DNA of 64,000 nucleotides from CBDDHT01 sp965228615 (GCA_965228615.1 CBDDHT010000004.1:558001-622000); one strand, 5' to 3'; shown: positions 33,758 to 43,642, counted from the first letter of the stretch. Notes: generated from the letters alone by a model not told the origin. Numbers and translations are program-made.

Positions 33758-35932
33758 TTTTTTCAATCCCAACTCACGCAATTGGCGTTGATCTGGCTTC
33801 GACCTAACCCACGGTCGTGAGCCTCGCCGCTGCGAGACCGTCTCTACGCGGATTTTTTCACCATCGAGAAAGACGGCATGGGCGCCTTCGCGTCGAAAAT
33901 CCAAACGATCGACGATCACGCGTGCTTTCGGGCATCGGCGACGAAATGGAAACTGGGAAACGATGATGTCGGCTCTGCGGCATTCTTCTCTCAGTGCCGC
34001 GGGATGACGCAGGAAGGTAATTGCCCTGCCTTTGACATTCGCCACACAGGCGTGCTCGTCACATCGATAAGCTCCCGTTCTCCGACCGAGTTCGGCGACT
34101 GTTCCATCGCCATCGGCCAACAGCCATTTGTCGATTGAATACGTCACGCGTTGGGCGGCTGGAATTGCCAGAAGCCCCTCGTCGGTCCTGACAGCAAGTG
34201 TCTTCCCTTCCCGCTCAATCAGTACATCGGGCCGCGGCAAGCTCCCGGCAATGGCGACGCCTACTGCTGCAATGATGAGACCGGCGGACCGCCAGGGCCG
34301 GCGCCACAGACAAAGCCAAAGACCACCAACAACCAGCAGCACGAGCGCTTGGGTCGGCATGGCTGCGACATGCACAACGGCGCCATCAAGACCCGAAACA
34401 TACTCAGCAACCTGCGTAAGAAATCCGATCCCTTGAGCCATTACCCACAGGGGACCGGCCTCCAGTTCGAACGGCATGGCCAGGAGAGCCAGAAGCGCCA
34501 TTGGCATGATCACAATGCCAACCAACGGCATCGCCGCAAGATTTCCGAGCAGCGAGAACTGCGCAAGTTTGTGGAAATGGAAAGCGGCGAACGGTGCGGT
34601 CGCCAAACTCGCAACGAGCGTCGTGAGACCGATGCCTGCTATGTAACGCCAGATGCGTGAAATACCACTGGCAACGACCCCTCTGTCGAGTGCGTTGCGG
34701 CGCCTCGACGTGGTGATTTCATAGACCGATACGAGCCCGACAACGGCAGCGAAGGACATTTGGAAGCTCACATTGAGAACACTCTCGGGCAGCGTGAGCA
34801 GAATGATCAATGCCGCGATGGCCACGTTCCGAAGCGTGAGTGCCGGCCTGTCCAGCAGTATGGCAGTAAAGAAGATCGCCATCATGATGAAAGCGCGCTG
34901 CGTTGCAATGCCGGCTCCCGAGAGAGCGAGATAAAACGCGGCTCCGGCGAGCGCCAAGAGTGCCGCCCACTTTTTGATTGGATATCGTAAGGCCAGACTT
35001 GGGATAAGCGCGAGGCCGGCGCGTACGAGCCAGAACAGCGTGCCGGCCATCAGGGCCATGTGAAGGCCCGATATGGCAAGCACATGAGCGAGGCCGGAGT
35101 GTCTCAGTGCCGCCAGCGTGTCTTCAGGAATGGCAGTGCGTTCCCCGGTTATCAATGCTGTCGCAATTGCACCGGACGGGCCCGGCAGAGCTGCGTGAAT
35201 GCGCTTGGCAATCGTCTGGCGCAAAGAGTCGATACTGGCCCAGAGTCGTAAGCCGACTGGTGGCGGTGCTGCATCGGAAACAACAGTTGGGGGTCCGATA
35301 GCAAATCCAACGGCGCCAAGGCGTTCGAACCAGGCTTTGCGGGCAAAATCGAAGCCACCGGGCGCAACCGGTTCCGGCACCGGGCGCAGAATGGCCCGCA
35401 GACGAACGGCATCGCCGGTTTTCAGTTTCATTCCGGCGAAGCGCGCCGTCACTCTTACGCGATAAGGCAGTCGATCCCTCGCAATGCCATCGATCGAAAT
35501 CAGGCGTAGGGTCAGCCGCGCGCCTTTCTTGGGTCGGGGTGCGATATCCTCCAGCCAGCCGACCACGTGCACAACCTTCGTGGATCGCGTCAAAGATGGG
35601 CTGTCGACCCAAAGAGCGCGGAATTTGACATTGGCGAAACCGACGGCTGCGCATAGGGCCGCGATCGCGACAACACATCCCAGAGGCCGCGAGCGCAGGA
35701 TGAGAAAAAGCCCAATGGCCGCCAATAGAGGGGCGACAGCAAACGCTATCGTGGGTTCTTCGGAGAGTCCGAAATAAGCGCCGGTACCGGCACCGAGAAA
35801 CACGGGAGCCCAAAGGAAAAAGCGATCGCGTTCAGCCTCAAGCTGGCGCAACAAAGGCTCAAGTGCCGTGCCCACCAAACCTGCGACAGTCATGGCGCGG
35901 CTTTCGCCAACGCGCCAATCGCCGGACATCAC
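33740..35932 (-). CDS. comEC: ComEC/Rec2-family DNA uptake channel protein
   Basis: Inner-membrane protein of 730 residues expected to carry single-stranded DNA into the cytoplasm during natural transformation. An N-terminal DUF4131 region with membrane segments (about 35-200) is followed by the Competence domain (about 260-530), with HSGLAHVLAISGLHMALMAG and several helices. The C-terminal 130 residues lack the HxHxDH metallo-beta-lactamase motif found in Bacillus ComEC, as in many alphaproteobacteria. Other transformation genes are not in the window. Its end overlaps lexA convergently. Confidence 0.9.
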   Translation of the reverse strand: MMSGDWRVGESRAMTVAGLVGTALEPLLRQLEAERDRFFLWAPVFLGAGTGAYFGLSEEPTIAFAVAPLLAAIGLFLILRSRPLGCVVAIAALCAAVGFANVKFRALWVDSPSLTRSTKVVHVVGWLEDIAPRPKKGARLTLRLISIDGIARDRLPYRVRVTARFAGMKLKTGDAVRLRAILRPVPEPVAPGGFDFARKAWFERLGAVGFAIGPPTVVSDAAPPPVGLRLWASIDSLRQTIAKRIHAALPGPSGAIATALITGERTAIPEDTLAALRHSGLAHVLAISGLHMALMAGTLFWLVRAGLALIPSLALRYPIKKWAALLALAGAAFYLALSGAGIATQRAFIMMAIFFTAILLDRPALTLRNVAIAALIILLTLPESVLNVSFQMSFAAVVGLVSVYEITTSRRRNALDRGVVASGISRIWRYIAGIGLTTLVASLATAPFAAFHFHKLAQFSLLGNLAAMPLVGIVIMPMALLALLAMPFELEAGPLWVMAQGIGFLTQVAEYVSGLDGAVVHVAAMPTQALVLLVVGGLWLCLWRRPWRSAGLIIAAVGVAIAGSLPRPDVLIEREGKTLAVRTDEGLLAIPAAQRVTYSIDKWLLADGDGTVAELGRRTGAYRCDEHACVANVKGRAITFLRHPAALREECRRADIIVSQFPFRRRCPKARVIVDRLDFRREGAHAVFLDGEKIRVETVSQRRGSRPWVRSKPDQRQLRELGLKKSISPN

Positions 35933-36013
35933 CCCACTCCCTTAACGCATACATGGCTTCATGCTACATCACCGCTCACTACCTTCCAAAAACAACCGCA
36001 CCTTCGGACATCC

Positions 36014-37435
36014 ATGACAGACAAAGTCCTGACCCGTTTCGCTCCCTCACCGACCGGTTTCCTGCATATTGGCGGTGCCCGAACGGCCCTATTCAACTGG
36101 GTTTATGCGCGCGCCAATGGCGGCGCCATGGCCTTGCGGATCGAGGATACCGACCGCGAGCGGTCAACGCCGGAAGCCATCGATGCGATCCTTGAGGGTC
36201 TCCAGTGGCTCGGGCTCGATTGGGATGACGAGCCGGTCTACCAGCACCAGCGCGCCGATCGTCACCGCGAAGCGGTCGAAGGGCTGCTGGCGACCGGCAA
36301 TGCCTATCGCTGCTACTGTACACCGGAAGAACTCACCGAGATGCGCGAGCGTGCCCGTGCCGAAGGGCGGGCACCGATCTATGACGGATCCTGGCGCGAC
36401 CGCGACCCGTCCGATGCGCCGGAAGGCATTGCGCCTGCCATCCGCTTCAAGTCGCCACGCGACGGAGAGACAATCGTCGACGACCGTGTGCAGGGCCGTG
36501 TGGTGGTCGCAAACAAGGAACTCGACGACCTTGTACTCCTGAGAAGCGACGGCTCTCCGACCTATATGCTATCGGTTGTCGTTGACGATCACGATATGGG
36601 CGTCAGTCACGTTATTCGGGGCGACGACCATCTGACCAATGCGGCGCGCCAATCGCAGATATTCACAGCCCTTGGATGGCCGACACCCGTTTTCGCCCAC
36701 GTCCCACTCATTCATGGGCCGGATGGCGCAAAACTATCGAAAAGACACGGCGCCCTCGCCGTTCAGGCCTATCGTGCGATGGGATATCTGCCCGATGCGC
36801 TGAAGAATTATCTGGCGCGGCTCGGATGGAGCCATGGCGACGACGAGATCTTCACCCAGGATCAGATGATCGCGTGGTTCGATCTCGACGGAATCGGGAA
36901 GAGCGCCGCGCGTTTCGATTTCGCAAAACTCGAAAATCTGAATGGGACCTACATCCGCAACAAGCCGAACGATGAACTCCTTGCGCAGATTGAAACGCTG
37001 CTGCCCCTGATCGAAGATCGTGCCGGTCTCCCGGAGGCCCTGGACGAGGTCGGTCGCAAGAGCCTCCTTGCCGCCCTTCCCGCATTGAAGGAGCGGGCCA
37101 AGACATTGATCGATCTTATCGAAAGTGCCGCTTTCCTGTTCGCAGAGCGTCCGCTGACGCTGGAGGACAAGGCTGCCAAACTTCTCGACGACGATGCCAG
37201 AACGCGCCTGACTTCGCTTATTCCGCGTCTTGAGGCTCTCGAGCCGTGGGATCTCGCCAGTATCGAAGAAGCCGTCCGGTCAACGGCAGCCGATGCGGGG
37301 GTCGGTCTCGGCAAGGTGGCACAGCCTCTACGCTCCGCTCTGACAGGCCGAACGGCATCACCCGGTATTTTCGATGTTGTCTATGTGCTTGGTAAAACCG
37401 AAGCAATCGGCCGAATCTCAGATCAGCTGGGCTAA
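36014..37435 (+). CDS. gltX: Glutamyl-tRNA synthetase
   Basis: Charges tRNA-Glu (and in many alphaproteobacteria tRNA-Gln). The 473-residue class I synthetase carries the HIGH-type motif PSPTGFLHIGGARTALFNW (His18) and KLSKRHG as the KMSKS equivalent. Further matches are TPEELTEMRERARAEGRAP and the anticodon-binding helical C-terminus. It is divergent from comEC across 81 bases, and gltA follows on the same strand after 212 bases. Confidence 0.97.
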   Translation: MTDKVLTRFAPSPTGFLHIGGARTALFNWVYARANGGAMALRIEDTDRERSTPEAIDAILEGLQWLGLDWDDEPVYQHQRADRHREAVEGLLATGNAYRCYCTPEELTEMRERARAEGRAPIYDGSWRDRDPSDAPEGIAPAIRFKSPRDGETIVDDRVQGRVVVANKELDDLVLLRSDGSPTYMLSVVVDDHDMGVSHVIRGDDHLTNAARQSQIFTALGWPTPVFAHVPLIHGPDGAKLSKRHGALAVQAYRAMGYLPDALKNYLARLGWSHGDDEIFTQDQMIAWFDLDGIGKSAARFDFAKLENLNGTYIRNKPNDELLAQIETLLPLIEDRAGLPEALDEVGRKSLLAALPALKERAKTLIDLIESAAFLFAERPLTLEDKAAKLLDDDARTRLTSLIPRLEALEPWDLASIEEAVRSTAADAGVGLGKVAQPLRSALTGRTASPGIFDVVYVLGKTEAIGRISDQLG

Positions 37436-37512
37436 GTCATCGAAGGGTCTATGGCCTGATCAGCACTGTGCGGATGCTCCGTACAAGCCGGAACATTGAA
37501 CCTCTGTCGACC

Positions 37513-37553
37513 TTGCAGCGCGGCAAGAAATAGGCGATCTTGCGGCGCTGCAA
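37513..37553. other. Long hairpin between gltX and gltA
   Basis: TTGCAGCGCGGCAAG (37513-37527) and CTTGCGGCGCTGCAA (37539-37553) form a 15-base stem with one mismatch and an 11-base loop. It is followed by AAAA, not by T, so it is not a plus-strand intrinsic terminator. It lies 78 bases after gltX and about 95 before gltA. It could mark the end of the gltX transcript or be part of the gltA leader. Confidence 0.5.
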
Positions 37554-37647
37554 AAAATCACCGCCCCGCCAGTTTAACGTCTGCACCGCGTGCGGGTGGA
37601 AGCAGGCTCATTAGCACTACCAAGACGTTTACACGCAGGAGGTCGTT

Positions 37648-39012
37648 ATGAGCGCAATCGAAGCGTCAAATACTGATACGGAAGAAAATAAAACAGCAAC
37701 CCTGATTCTGGATAACAAATCATATGATTTACCGGTACACGCCTCAACATTAGGGCCGAGTGTCGTTGATGTCTCGAAATTCTATGGTGAAACAAATAGT
37801 TTCACTTATGATCCCGGCTTCACATCCACGGCAAGCTGCGAGTCATCAATTACCTATATTGATGGAGACGAAGGCCTCCTTCTCTATCGCGGCTATCCAA
37901 TAGATCAGCTCGCTGAGAAAGGTGATTTCCTCGAGACCTGCTATCTTTTGCTGTACGGCGACTTGCCAAATAAGCAGCAATTCGATGATTTTCGGGCCCG
38001 CGTCACGAATCACACCATGCTCCACGAGCAGATGAACCGATTCTATACTGGTTTCCGGCGTGATGCTCACCCCATGGCAATCATGGTCGGTGTCGTGGGA
38101 GCCCTCTCGGCCTTCTATCACGACTCGACGGATATCCAGGATCCTGTGCAGCGCAACATCGCCAGCATCCGGATGATTGCGAAGATGCCGACGATCGCTG
38201 CGATGGCATTCAAATATTCCATTGGCCAACCTTTTATGTACCCACGCAACGATCTCGATTATTCGTCGAACTTCCTGCGCATGTGCTTTGCCGTTCCCTG
38301 CGAAGAGTATGAGGTCAATCCGATCTTTGCGCGCGCCATGGACCGGATTTTCATTCTGCATGCCGATCACGAACAGAACGCATCGACATCGACCGTACGC
38401 TTGGCGGGCTCGTCGGGCGCCAATCCGTTTGCATGTATTTCGGCCGGTATCGCCTGCTTGTGGGGACCGGCACATGGCGGTGCCAACGAAGCAGCCCTGA
38501 ACATGCTCGAGGAAATCGGTACCGTCGATCGGATCCCGGAGTTTATTGACCGGGCCAAGGACAAGGACGATCCATTCCGGCTCATGGGCTTTGGCCACCG
38601 GGTCTACAAGAACTACGATCCGCGGGCGACGATCATGCAGAAGACGTGTCATGAAGTCCTCGATGCACTCGATATGACCGATGATCCGGCATTGGACGTT
38701 GCCAGAGAGCTCGAGCGGATCGCGCTCGAAGACCCCTATTTCATCGAGAAGAAGCTCTACCCAAATATCGACTTCTACTCCGGCATCACTTTGCGTGCAC
38801 TTGGATTCCCGCGGGACATGTTCACGGTTCTCTTTGCACTCGCCCGCACCGTCGGGTGGATTGCGCAGTGGGCCGAGATGATTGAGGATCCAGCTCAACG
38901 CATTGGGCGTCCGCGCCAACTCTACACCGGTCATTCGGAACGCAATTATGTCGCGCTGGAAGACCGGCCGCCCTGCGAGCGCCATCCTCTCGGTGTCAGG
39001 CCGACACGCTAA
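37648..39012 (+). CDS. gltA: Citrate synthase (type II)
   Basis: Condenses oxaloacetate with acetyl-CoA in the TCA cycle. The 454-residue protein has catalytic motifs GPAHGGANEAALNML and MGFGHRVYKNYDPRA and the aspartate in PNIDFYSGITLRALG. The N-terminal beta-rich extension is that of the hexameric, NADH-regulated type II group. A strong AGGAGG precedes the start. The first 60 or so codons are visibly richer in A and T than the rest and than neighbouring genes, perhaps to keep the start region unstructured. Confidence 0.97.
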   Translation: MSAIEASNTDTEENKTATLILDNKSYDLPVHASTLGPSVVDVSKFYGETNSFTYDPGFTSTASCESSITYIDGDEGLLLYRGYPIDQLAEKGDFLETCYLLLYGDLPNKQQFDDFRARVTNHTMLHEQMNRFYTGFRRDAHPMAIMVGVVGALSAFYHDSTDIQDPVQRNIASIRMIAKMPTIAAMAFKYSIGQPFMYPRNDLDYSSNFLRMCFAVPCEEYEVNPIFARAMDRIFILHADHEQNASTSTVRLAGSSGANPFACISAGIACLWGPAHGGANEAALNMLEEIGTVDRIPEFIDRAKDKDDPFRLMGFGHRVYKNYDPRATIMQKTCHEVLDALDMTDDPALDVARELERIALEDPYFIEKKLYPNIDFYSGITLRALGFPRDMFTVLFALARTVGWIAQWAEMIEDPAQRIGRPRQLYTGHSERNYVALEDRPPCERHPLGVRPTR

Positions 39013-39046
39013 ATCGATCGACCCCGCTTAGAGCATCCGATCGGCT

Positions 39047-40261
39047 TCACAGATCGCGCTCTAGGCACTCGTCTCGATGCGGATGTTGGTCTGGGAGATA
39101 GGCAAGAATAGTGCGCGCCGCCATTTCGCTGGGCGTCCCAGCCTCAAGGCGCATTTTGTCTGCAATAGTGGTAAGGCCCGCGACCTGAGCGTCGCGAGCC
39201 TTGCTTTCCCCCATCAGGGGGATCATTGCCGCGGCGAGCTTTTCGCCCGTACAAGCCTCATGGATAAACTCGGGGAAAACATTCTCTTCCAAGATGAGAT
39301 TCGGCAGCACGATGGATTGAAAACTGGCCAACCATCGCAAGCGTGCGGCCACCGGATCGAGAATGTAGCCGACCGCCATCGGCGCCCCACAAAGTGCCAG
39401 TTCCAGGGTTACCGTTCCGGAGACTGCCAGCGCAGCGCGCGCCAGGCGAAATGCCTGGAACTTGGCTGTCTCGCCCGATACCAGATGCGGCTTGCATTGC
39501 CAGCCATCCAAGTTCGTCTCAATCAGATCTCGCACGGACTCGACGACCGGAATCACGACCTCGAAAGGCCCGTGTTCCTGCCACATCTGATCCAGCGCGT
39601 CTCCGAAAGGCTTCATGTGCCGGCTGACTTCATGCGCCCTGCTTCCCGGCAATACGACAAGGACGGGCAAATCAGGATTAAGGTCCAGCTCCACGGCAAG
39701 GGAACGGGGATCAAGCCCCTCTATCCAATCCAACCGCTCGATCAGCGGATGGCCGACATAAGTACAATCCGGCCCACCAAGACGGCGATGAACGGCTGGC
39801 TCGAAGGGAAGCAGCGCCAAGACGTGATCGATATACCGACGCATCTTTTTCGCGCGCCCTGGCCGCCACGCCCATACGCTTGGCGAGACATAGTCGACCA
39901 CAGGAAGATCCGGCCGTGCCCGGCGCACGCGCTTGGCAACGGCGTGGGTGAATTCCGGACTATCGAGGATAACGAGAATGTCGGGGTTTGCCTGGAGAAC
40001 CGCATCGACAGTTTGATGGACACGGCGGATCAAGCGCGGCAACCGGGGGATGACAGCGGAAATTCCCATCACGGCGATATCGGAAAGCGGAAAGAGTGAG
40101 GGGCAGCCTTGACCAGCCATCGCGTCCCCGCCGACACCGGAGAACGAGACAGGTTCGCCCAGAGCATCCCTGATTGCCGGAATGAGTTTGCCACCGAGCT
40201 GGTCGCCGGAATGCTCGCCTGCCACCATGGCGATATGGCGCCCTTCGCCACGTGCCATCAT
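39047..40261 (-). CDS. lpxB: Lipid-A-disaccharide synthase
   Basis: Joins UDP-diacylglucosamine and lipid X into the lipid A disaccharide at the inner membrane. The 404-residue GT-B glycosyltransferase shows MVAGEHSGDQLGG, FSGVGGDAMAGQG, YVSPSVWAWRPGRAKKM, YVGHPLIE and VVLPGSRAHEVSRH, all LpxB features. The start (ATG 40261, or 40258) overlaps the lpxI stop by four bases. It ends the lpxD-fabZ-lpxA-lpxI-lpxB run and is convergent with gltA. Confidence 0.96.
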   Translation of the reverse strand: MMARGEGRHIAMVAGEHSGDQLGGKLIPAIRDALGEPVSFSGVGGDAMAGQGCPSLFPLSDIAVMGISAVIPRLPRLIRRVHQTVDAVLQANPDILVILDSPEFTHAVAKRVRRARPDLPVVDYVSPSVWAWRPGRAKKMRRYIDHVLALLPFEPAVHRRLGGPDCTYVGHPLIERLDWIEGLDPRSLAVELDLNPDLPVLVVLPGSRAHEVSRHMKPFGDALDQMWQEHGPFEVVIPVVESVRDLIETNLDGWQCKPHLVSGETAKFQAFRLARAALAVSGTVTLELALCGAPMAVGYILDPVAARLRWLASFQSIVLPNLILEENVFPEFIHEACTGEKLAAAMIPLMGESKARDAQVAGLTTIADKMRLEAGTPSEMAARTILAYLPDQHPHRDECLERDL

Positions 40262-41118
40262 GTGCCTTCGTCCAGGTCGAAACCGCTGACAAAGAGCCCA
40301 TGCTTATCCGCTTCGGCGATAACCGTCTCGCGTTCTGCAACCAGCACGGCACCTGCTGAAAGCGCTATTCCTGCAAGGCGCGCCTTCGCGGCATTGCGCA
40401 CCGTCTCAGGGCCAATCGTCGGCAAGTCGATGCGCCGCTCCTGACCTGGTTTCGGTCGCTTGACCAAAACCCCGCTCGGCTTTTTGGCGGTCTTGCGCTG
40501 ATGGGTTTCCAGATCGGCACAGCGTCTCAGAATTGCGTCGGTCCCTTCGGCAGCCTCGATCGCCAGCACATGGCCCTGCGATACGATGACCGCCTGACCG
40601 ACATCAAAAGGCCCGAGCGCCTCAATGACACCGAAGGCGCGGTCAATATCGAATTGATGACTCTCGTCAGGTTCTACGCGGCCGAGCGGCCCGACAGTCA
40701 TCACCAACTCCGGTGCGATATCGTCGGCGCCGCGAACAGTGAATCCGCGATCCTCAAAGGCCCTGACGATACTCCCGAGGAGATCGCCGTCGCCGCTCTT
40801 TACCAGAGAGATCACGAGCGGCACATTCTTCAAGGCCCGCAGGCTAAGCTTGATATCGGACAAGTCGGGCCGATCAACACCACCGACAATCACGACCTCA
40901 TTGCACCCGTGGTCGCGAAGCCTGTTGAATATGCTCCCGATATCGACCCACTCGAGCCAGGTATGCGAATAGGCCTTCAGGCCTTCGTCGGCGCTGCTAC
41001 CGATCGCGACGATATGAACGTCTCTTCCCTGCGCGATCGCCGCATCCGCGACCGTCGCAGGCAATGTGCCGGCACCGGCGACAATTCCTAACGGGCCTGA
41101 GGCGTCGTGTTGTGTCAT
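40258..41118 (-). CDS. lpxI: UDP-2,3-diacylglucosamine pyrophosphatase LpxI
   Basis: Hydrolyses UDP-2,3-diacylglucosamine to lipid X and UMP. The 286-residue protein is of the LpxI (formerly DUF1009) type used by alphaproteobacteria in place of LpxH. Characteristic segments are LGIVAGAGTLPATVADAAIA, VIVGGVDRPDLSDIKL, AIEAAEGTDAILRRCADL and RIDLPTIGPETVRNAAKARL near the C-terminus. It is flanked by lpxA (29 bases upstream) and lpxB (four-base overlap), which supports the assignment. Confidence 0.95.
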   Translation of the reverse strand: MTQHDASGPLGIVAGAGTLPATVADAAIAQGRDVHIVAIGSSADEGLKAYSHTWLEWVDIGSIFNRLRDHGCNEVVIVGGVDRPDLSDIKLSLRALKNVPLVISLVKSGDGDLLGSIVRAFEDRGFTVRGADDIAPELVMTVGPLGRVEPDESHQFDIDRAFGVIEALGPFDVGQAVIVSQGHVLAIEAAEGTDAILRRCADLETHQRKTAKKPSGVLVKRPKPGQERRIDLPTIGPETVRNAAKARLAGIALSAGAVLVAERETVIAEADKHGLFVSGFDLDEGT

Positions 41119-41147
41119 GTTGAAAAGACGGTCGTCAGCACCGCCAC

Positions 41148-41939
41148 TCAGCTATTGCGAGGAACACAAAGCGAGCGGTCGGAAGCTGCTCGTGCAAAAG
41201 CGATGATCCGCGTGACGCAGGGATCGTCGGCAAACATTTTCTCGACATCCTCCATGCGTTCCATCAGCGTTCCTTCGGCAGAGAACAGCAGACGATAAGC
41301 CTTGCGCAGACTATGGATCTGCTCGCGGTCGAATCCCTGGCGTTTCAATCCGACGATATTCAAACCCGACAGCACCGCACGGTTGCCAAGCGCCATACCA
41401 AAAGGAATGAGATCGTTCTCGACGCCTGACATTCCGCCGACGAAAGCATGGGCTCCAATGCGCACAAATTGATGTACAGCGCACAGGCCACCAAGAATGA
41501 CATGATCTTCAATGATGCAATGACCGGCAAGCGTCGCATTGTTTGCCATGATCACATGGTCGCCGATCTTACAATCATGAGCCACGTGCGAGCCAACCAT
41601 GAACAGACCGTGCGAACCGACTTCGGTCGTCAACCCTCCACCCTCGGTGCCGGGGTTCATCGTGACGTTTTCGCGGATAATGTTTTTTTCGCCGATGATC
41701 AGGCGGCTGGCTTCGCCGCCAAACTTCTTGTCCTGCGGTATGTGGCCAATCGAAGAAAATGGAAAGATCTCACAATCCGCACCGATCTCCGTCTGTCCCT
41801 CGACAACGACATGAGAATGGAGGTGGCAGTTGTCGCCGAGCACGACATTTGCGCCAACGACACAGAACGGGCCGATCTGCACGCCCGATCCGATATGCGC
41901 GCCCGGATCGACGACGGCACTTGAGTGAATATTCGTCAT
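41148..41939 (-). CDS. lpxA: UDP-GlcNAc acyltransferase
   Basis: First step of lipid A synthesis, adding a hydroxyacyl chain from acyl-ACP to UDP-GlcNAc. The 263-residue protein is a left-handed beta-helix of hexapeptide repeats, with the catalytic histidine in VGSHVAHDC (about His121) and the C-terminal helical region with ALGNRAVLSGLNIVGLKRQG. The ATG at 41939 gives MTNIHSSAVV, the family start; the frame extends to 41987 inside fabZ. It starts 22 bases after the fabZ stop. Confidence 0.96.
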   Translation of the reverse strand: MTNIHSSAVVDPGAHIGSGVQIGPFCVVGANVVLGDNCHLHSHVVVEGQTEIGADCEIFPFSSIGHIPQDKKFGGEASRLIIGEKNIIRENVTMNPGTEGGGLTTEVGSHGLFMVGSHVAHDCKIGDHVIMANNATLAGHCIIEDHVILGGLCAVHQFVRIGAHAFVGGMSGVENDLIPFGMALGNRAVLSGLNIVGLKRQGFDREQIHSLRKAYRLLFSAEGTLMERMEDVEKMFADDPCVTRIIAFARAASDRSLCVPRNS

Positions 41940-41961
41940 GAGAGCAAGCTCGTTTGGGTGT

Positions 41962-42441
41962 TCAGTCCAGGTCGACGCTGTCGACAATCATTGCACTGAC
42001 TTCAGCCTCGGCAACCAGTTTGCCTTCGACCTTGGCTTCGCCCTTGAAGCGCCAGACCCGGCCACGGTTACGGATCTTTTTGACATGGAATTTGACGGTA
42101 TCGCCGGGAACGACCGGACGGCGAAACCTGGCACGATCGATTGCCATGAAGTAGACCAGATCAGGCTCGTATTCCTTATCCATGGTGTTGACGCACAGTG
42201 CACCGGCCGTCTGCGCCATACCCTCGACCAGGAGTACGCCGGGCATCACGGGATAAGAGGGAAAATGTCCCTGGAAAAACGGCTCGTTGATCGTAACGTT
42301 CTTGATTCCAACCGCAGATTTATCGCCGTCCATGTCCTCGATCCGGTCGACCATCAGAAACGGATAGCGATGCGGCAGCAACTTCATAATTTGTCCGATA
42401 TCAACGCTATCGAGCGTTGTAGAATCTTCGGATTCGCTCAT
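41962..42441 (-). CDS. fabZ: 3-hydroxyacyl-ACP dehydratase FabZ
   Basis: Dehydrates 3-hydroxyacyl-ACP in fatty acid elongation. The 159-residue hot-dog fold protein has LLPHRYPFLMVDRI, the catalytic His59 (FFQGHFPSYPVMPGVLLVEG) and Glu73. It lies between lpxD and lpxA as in most proteobacteria, where competition for hydroxyacyl-ACP links membrane and lipid A supply. Confidence 0.97.
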   Translation of the reverse strand: MSESEDSTTLDSVDIGQIMKLLPHRYPFLMVDRIEDMDGDKSAVGIKNVTINEPFFQGHFPSYPVMPGVLLVEGMAQTAGALCVNTMDKEYEPDLVYFMAIDRARFRRPVVPGDTVKFHVKKIRNRGRVWRFKGEAKVEGKLVAEAEVSAMIVDSVDLD

Positions 42442-42499
42442 GGTCTCAATTCCATTCAGCCCGGATTGCAGACATTGGACGACATTCTCGTCTACCGAG

Positions 42500-43573
42500 T
42501 TAGTTGTCTAGGTCTCGTTTTCCACGTTTGGCATCCGCCGCATTGATCAGCCGCTTCATGATTGCCAGCTCTCGTCCCCACTGCCGAACAGGCCGAGCCG
42601 GTAGAAAGCCGCCCCATCGTTCGCCTGGTGGAATGTCACGCGTAACTGAGCTGTCAGCCCCGATCTGCGCACCGGTACCAATTGTGATATGACCGACGCA
42701 TCCTGCCTGACCTCCCATCATTACGAAGTCGCCAATCTCGGTACTACCCGAGATTCCAACCTGAGAAACAATAAGGCAATTGCGGCCAATGACGACGTTG
42801 TGCCCGATTTGGACCTGATTATCAATTTTTGTTCCTTCGCCGACCATTGTGTCGCGGAGCGTACCGCGATCGATCGTGGTGTTGGCACCGACCTCGACAT
42901 CGTCCTGAAGGATGACGCGCCCGATTTGCGGTATCTTCAGATGCCCAGCGGCACCGATTGCAAAACCATATCCGTCCTGCCCGATGCTGGCACCCGCATG
43001 GATGATCACACGGTCTCCGGCCAGACAGTTGGTTATGCTCGCATTTGGTCCCACATAACTCTCGCGACCGATATGGACCCGGTAGCCAATCATCGCACCG
43101 GCAGCAATCACGGTGCCCTTTCCGATATGCGCTTCCGGCCCGATAATGGCGCCTGGTTCCACGCAAACGCCATCCTCCAGTTGGGCGCTTGGGTGCACTG
43201 TCTGTCCAGGTTGCCAATCGGTGCTACCTGCGGTCCTGGACAACAGAGCATCGGGATAGAAGAGACGGAGCGCATGGGCAAACGCACGATAGGGATCCTT
43301 TACCACGACCGGCATTGAATCGGGTGGTACGGAGCCGGCGTATTTTGGAGCAACCAGACACGCACTCGCCTTTGCCTGATGTAAGGCCGGCAGATACTTT
43401 ACGTTGTCCAGAAATGAGATATGGCCAACGCGCGCGGAGTCGAGCGGGCGCACATCTTCGAGTTGCAGGTCCCCGTCTACCGTATTGACGGCAGCAATAC
43501 CTGCAGCATCAAGAATATCGCCTAGGCGAAACGGACCCGCCCGCTCGTAAAAACCAGGATGCTCCATCGTCAT
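42500..43573 (-). CDS. lpxD: UDP-3-O-(3-hydroxyacyl)glucosamine N-acyltransferase
   Basis: Third step of lipid A synthesis. The protein (about 357 residues) has an N-terminal uridine-binding domain (about 20-110, with DSARVGHISFLDNVKYLP) and a left-handed beta-helix with hexapeptide repeats, including the catalytic-region motif ASIGQDGYGFA and NTTIDRGTLRDT. The start is uncertain: ATGs at 43573 and 43567 are adjacent and neither has a clear ribosome site; 43606 is also in frame. bamA lies 69 bases upstream. Confidence 0.95.
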   Translation of the reverse strand: MTMEHPGFYERAGPFRLGDILDAAGIAAVNTVDGDLQLEDVRPLDSARVGHISFLDNVKYLPALHQAKASACLVAPKYAGSVPPDSMPVVVKDPYRAFAHALRLFYPDALLSRTAGSTDWQPGQTVHPSAQLEDGVCVEPGAIIGPEAHIGKGTVIAAGAMIGYRVHIGRESYVGPNASITNCLAGDRVIIHAGASIGQDGYGFAIGAAGHLKIPQIGRVILQDDVEVGANTTIDRGTLRDTMVGEGTKIDNQVQIGHNVVIGRNCLIVSQVGISGSTEIGDFVMMGGQAGCVGHITIGTGAQIGADSSVTRDIPPGERWGGFLPARPVRQWGRELAIMKRLINAADAKRGKRDLDN

Positions 43574-43642
43574 CCGTCCGCAGTGGAAACAAGAAAGACC
43601 TGCCAACTGTAGCTTGAGTCCACCGCTTGCAACAGCCCGCGG

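Noticed and set aside
39030..39063. Inverted TTAGAGC...GCTCTAG pair near the gltA and lpxB ends, similar to the hairpin arms at 51862
   Set aside because: It is partly within the lpxB coding end, pairing is short and the loop long; similarity to the tsf-pyrH hairpin is limited to a few bases.
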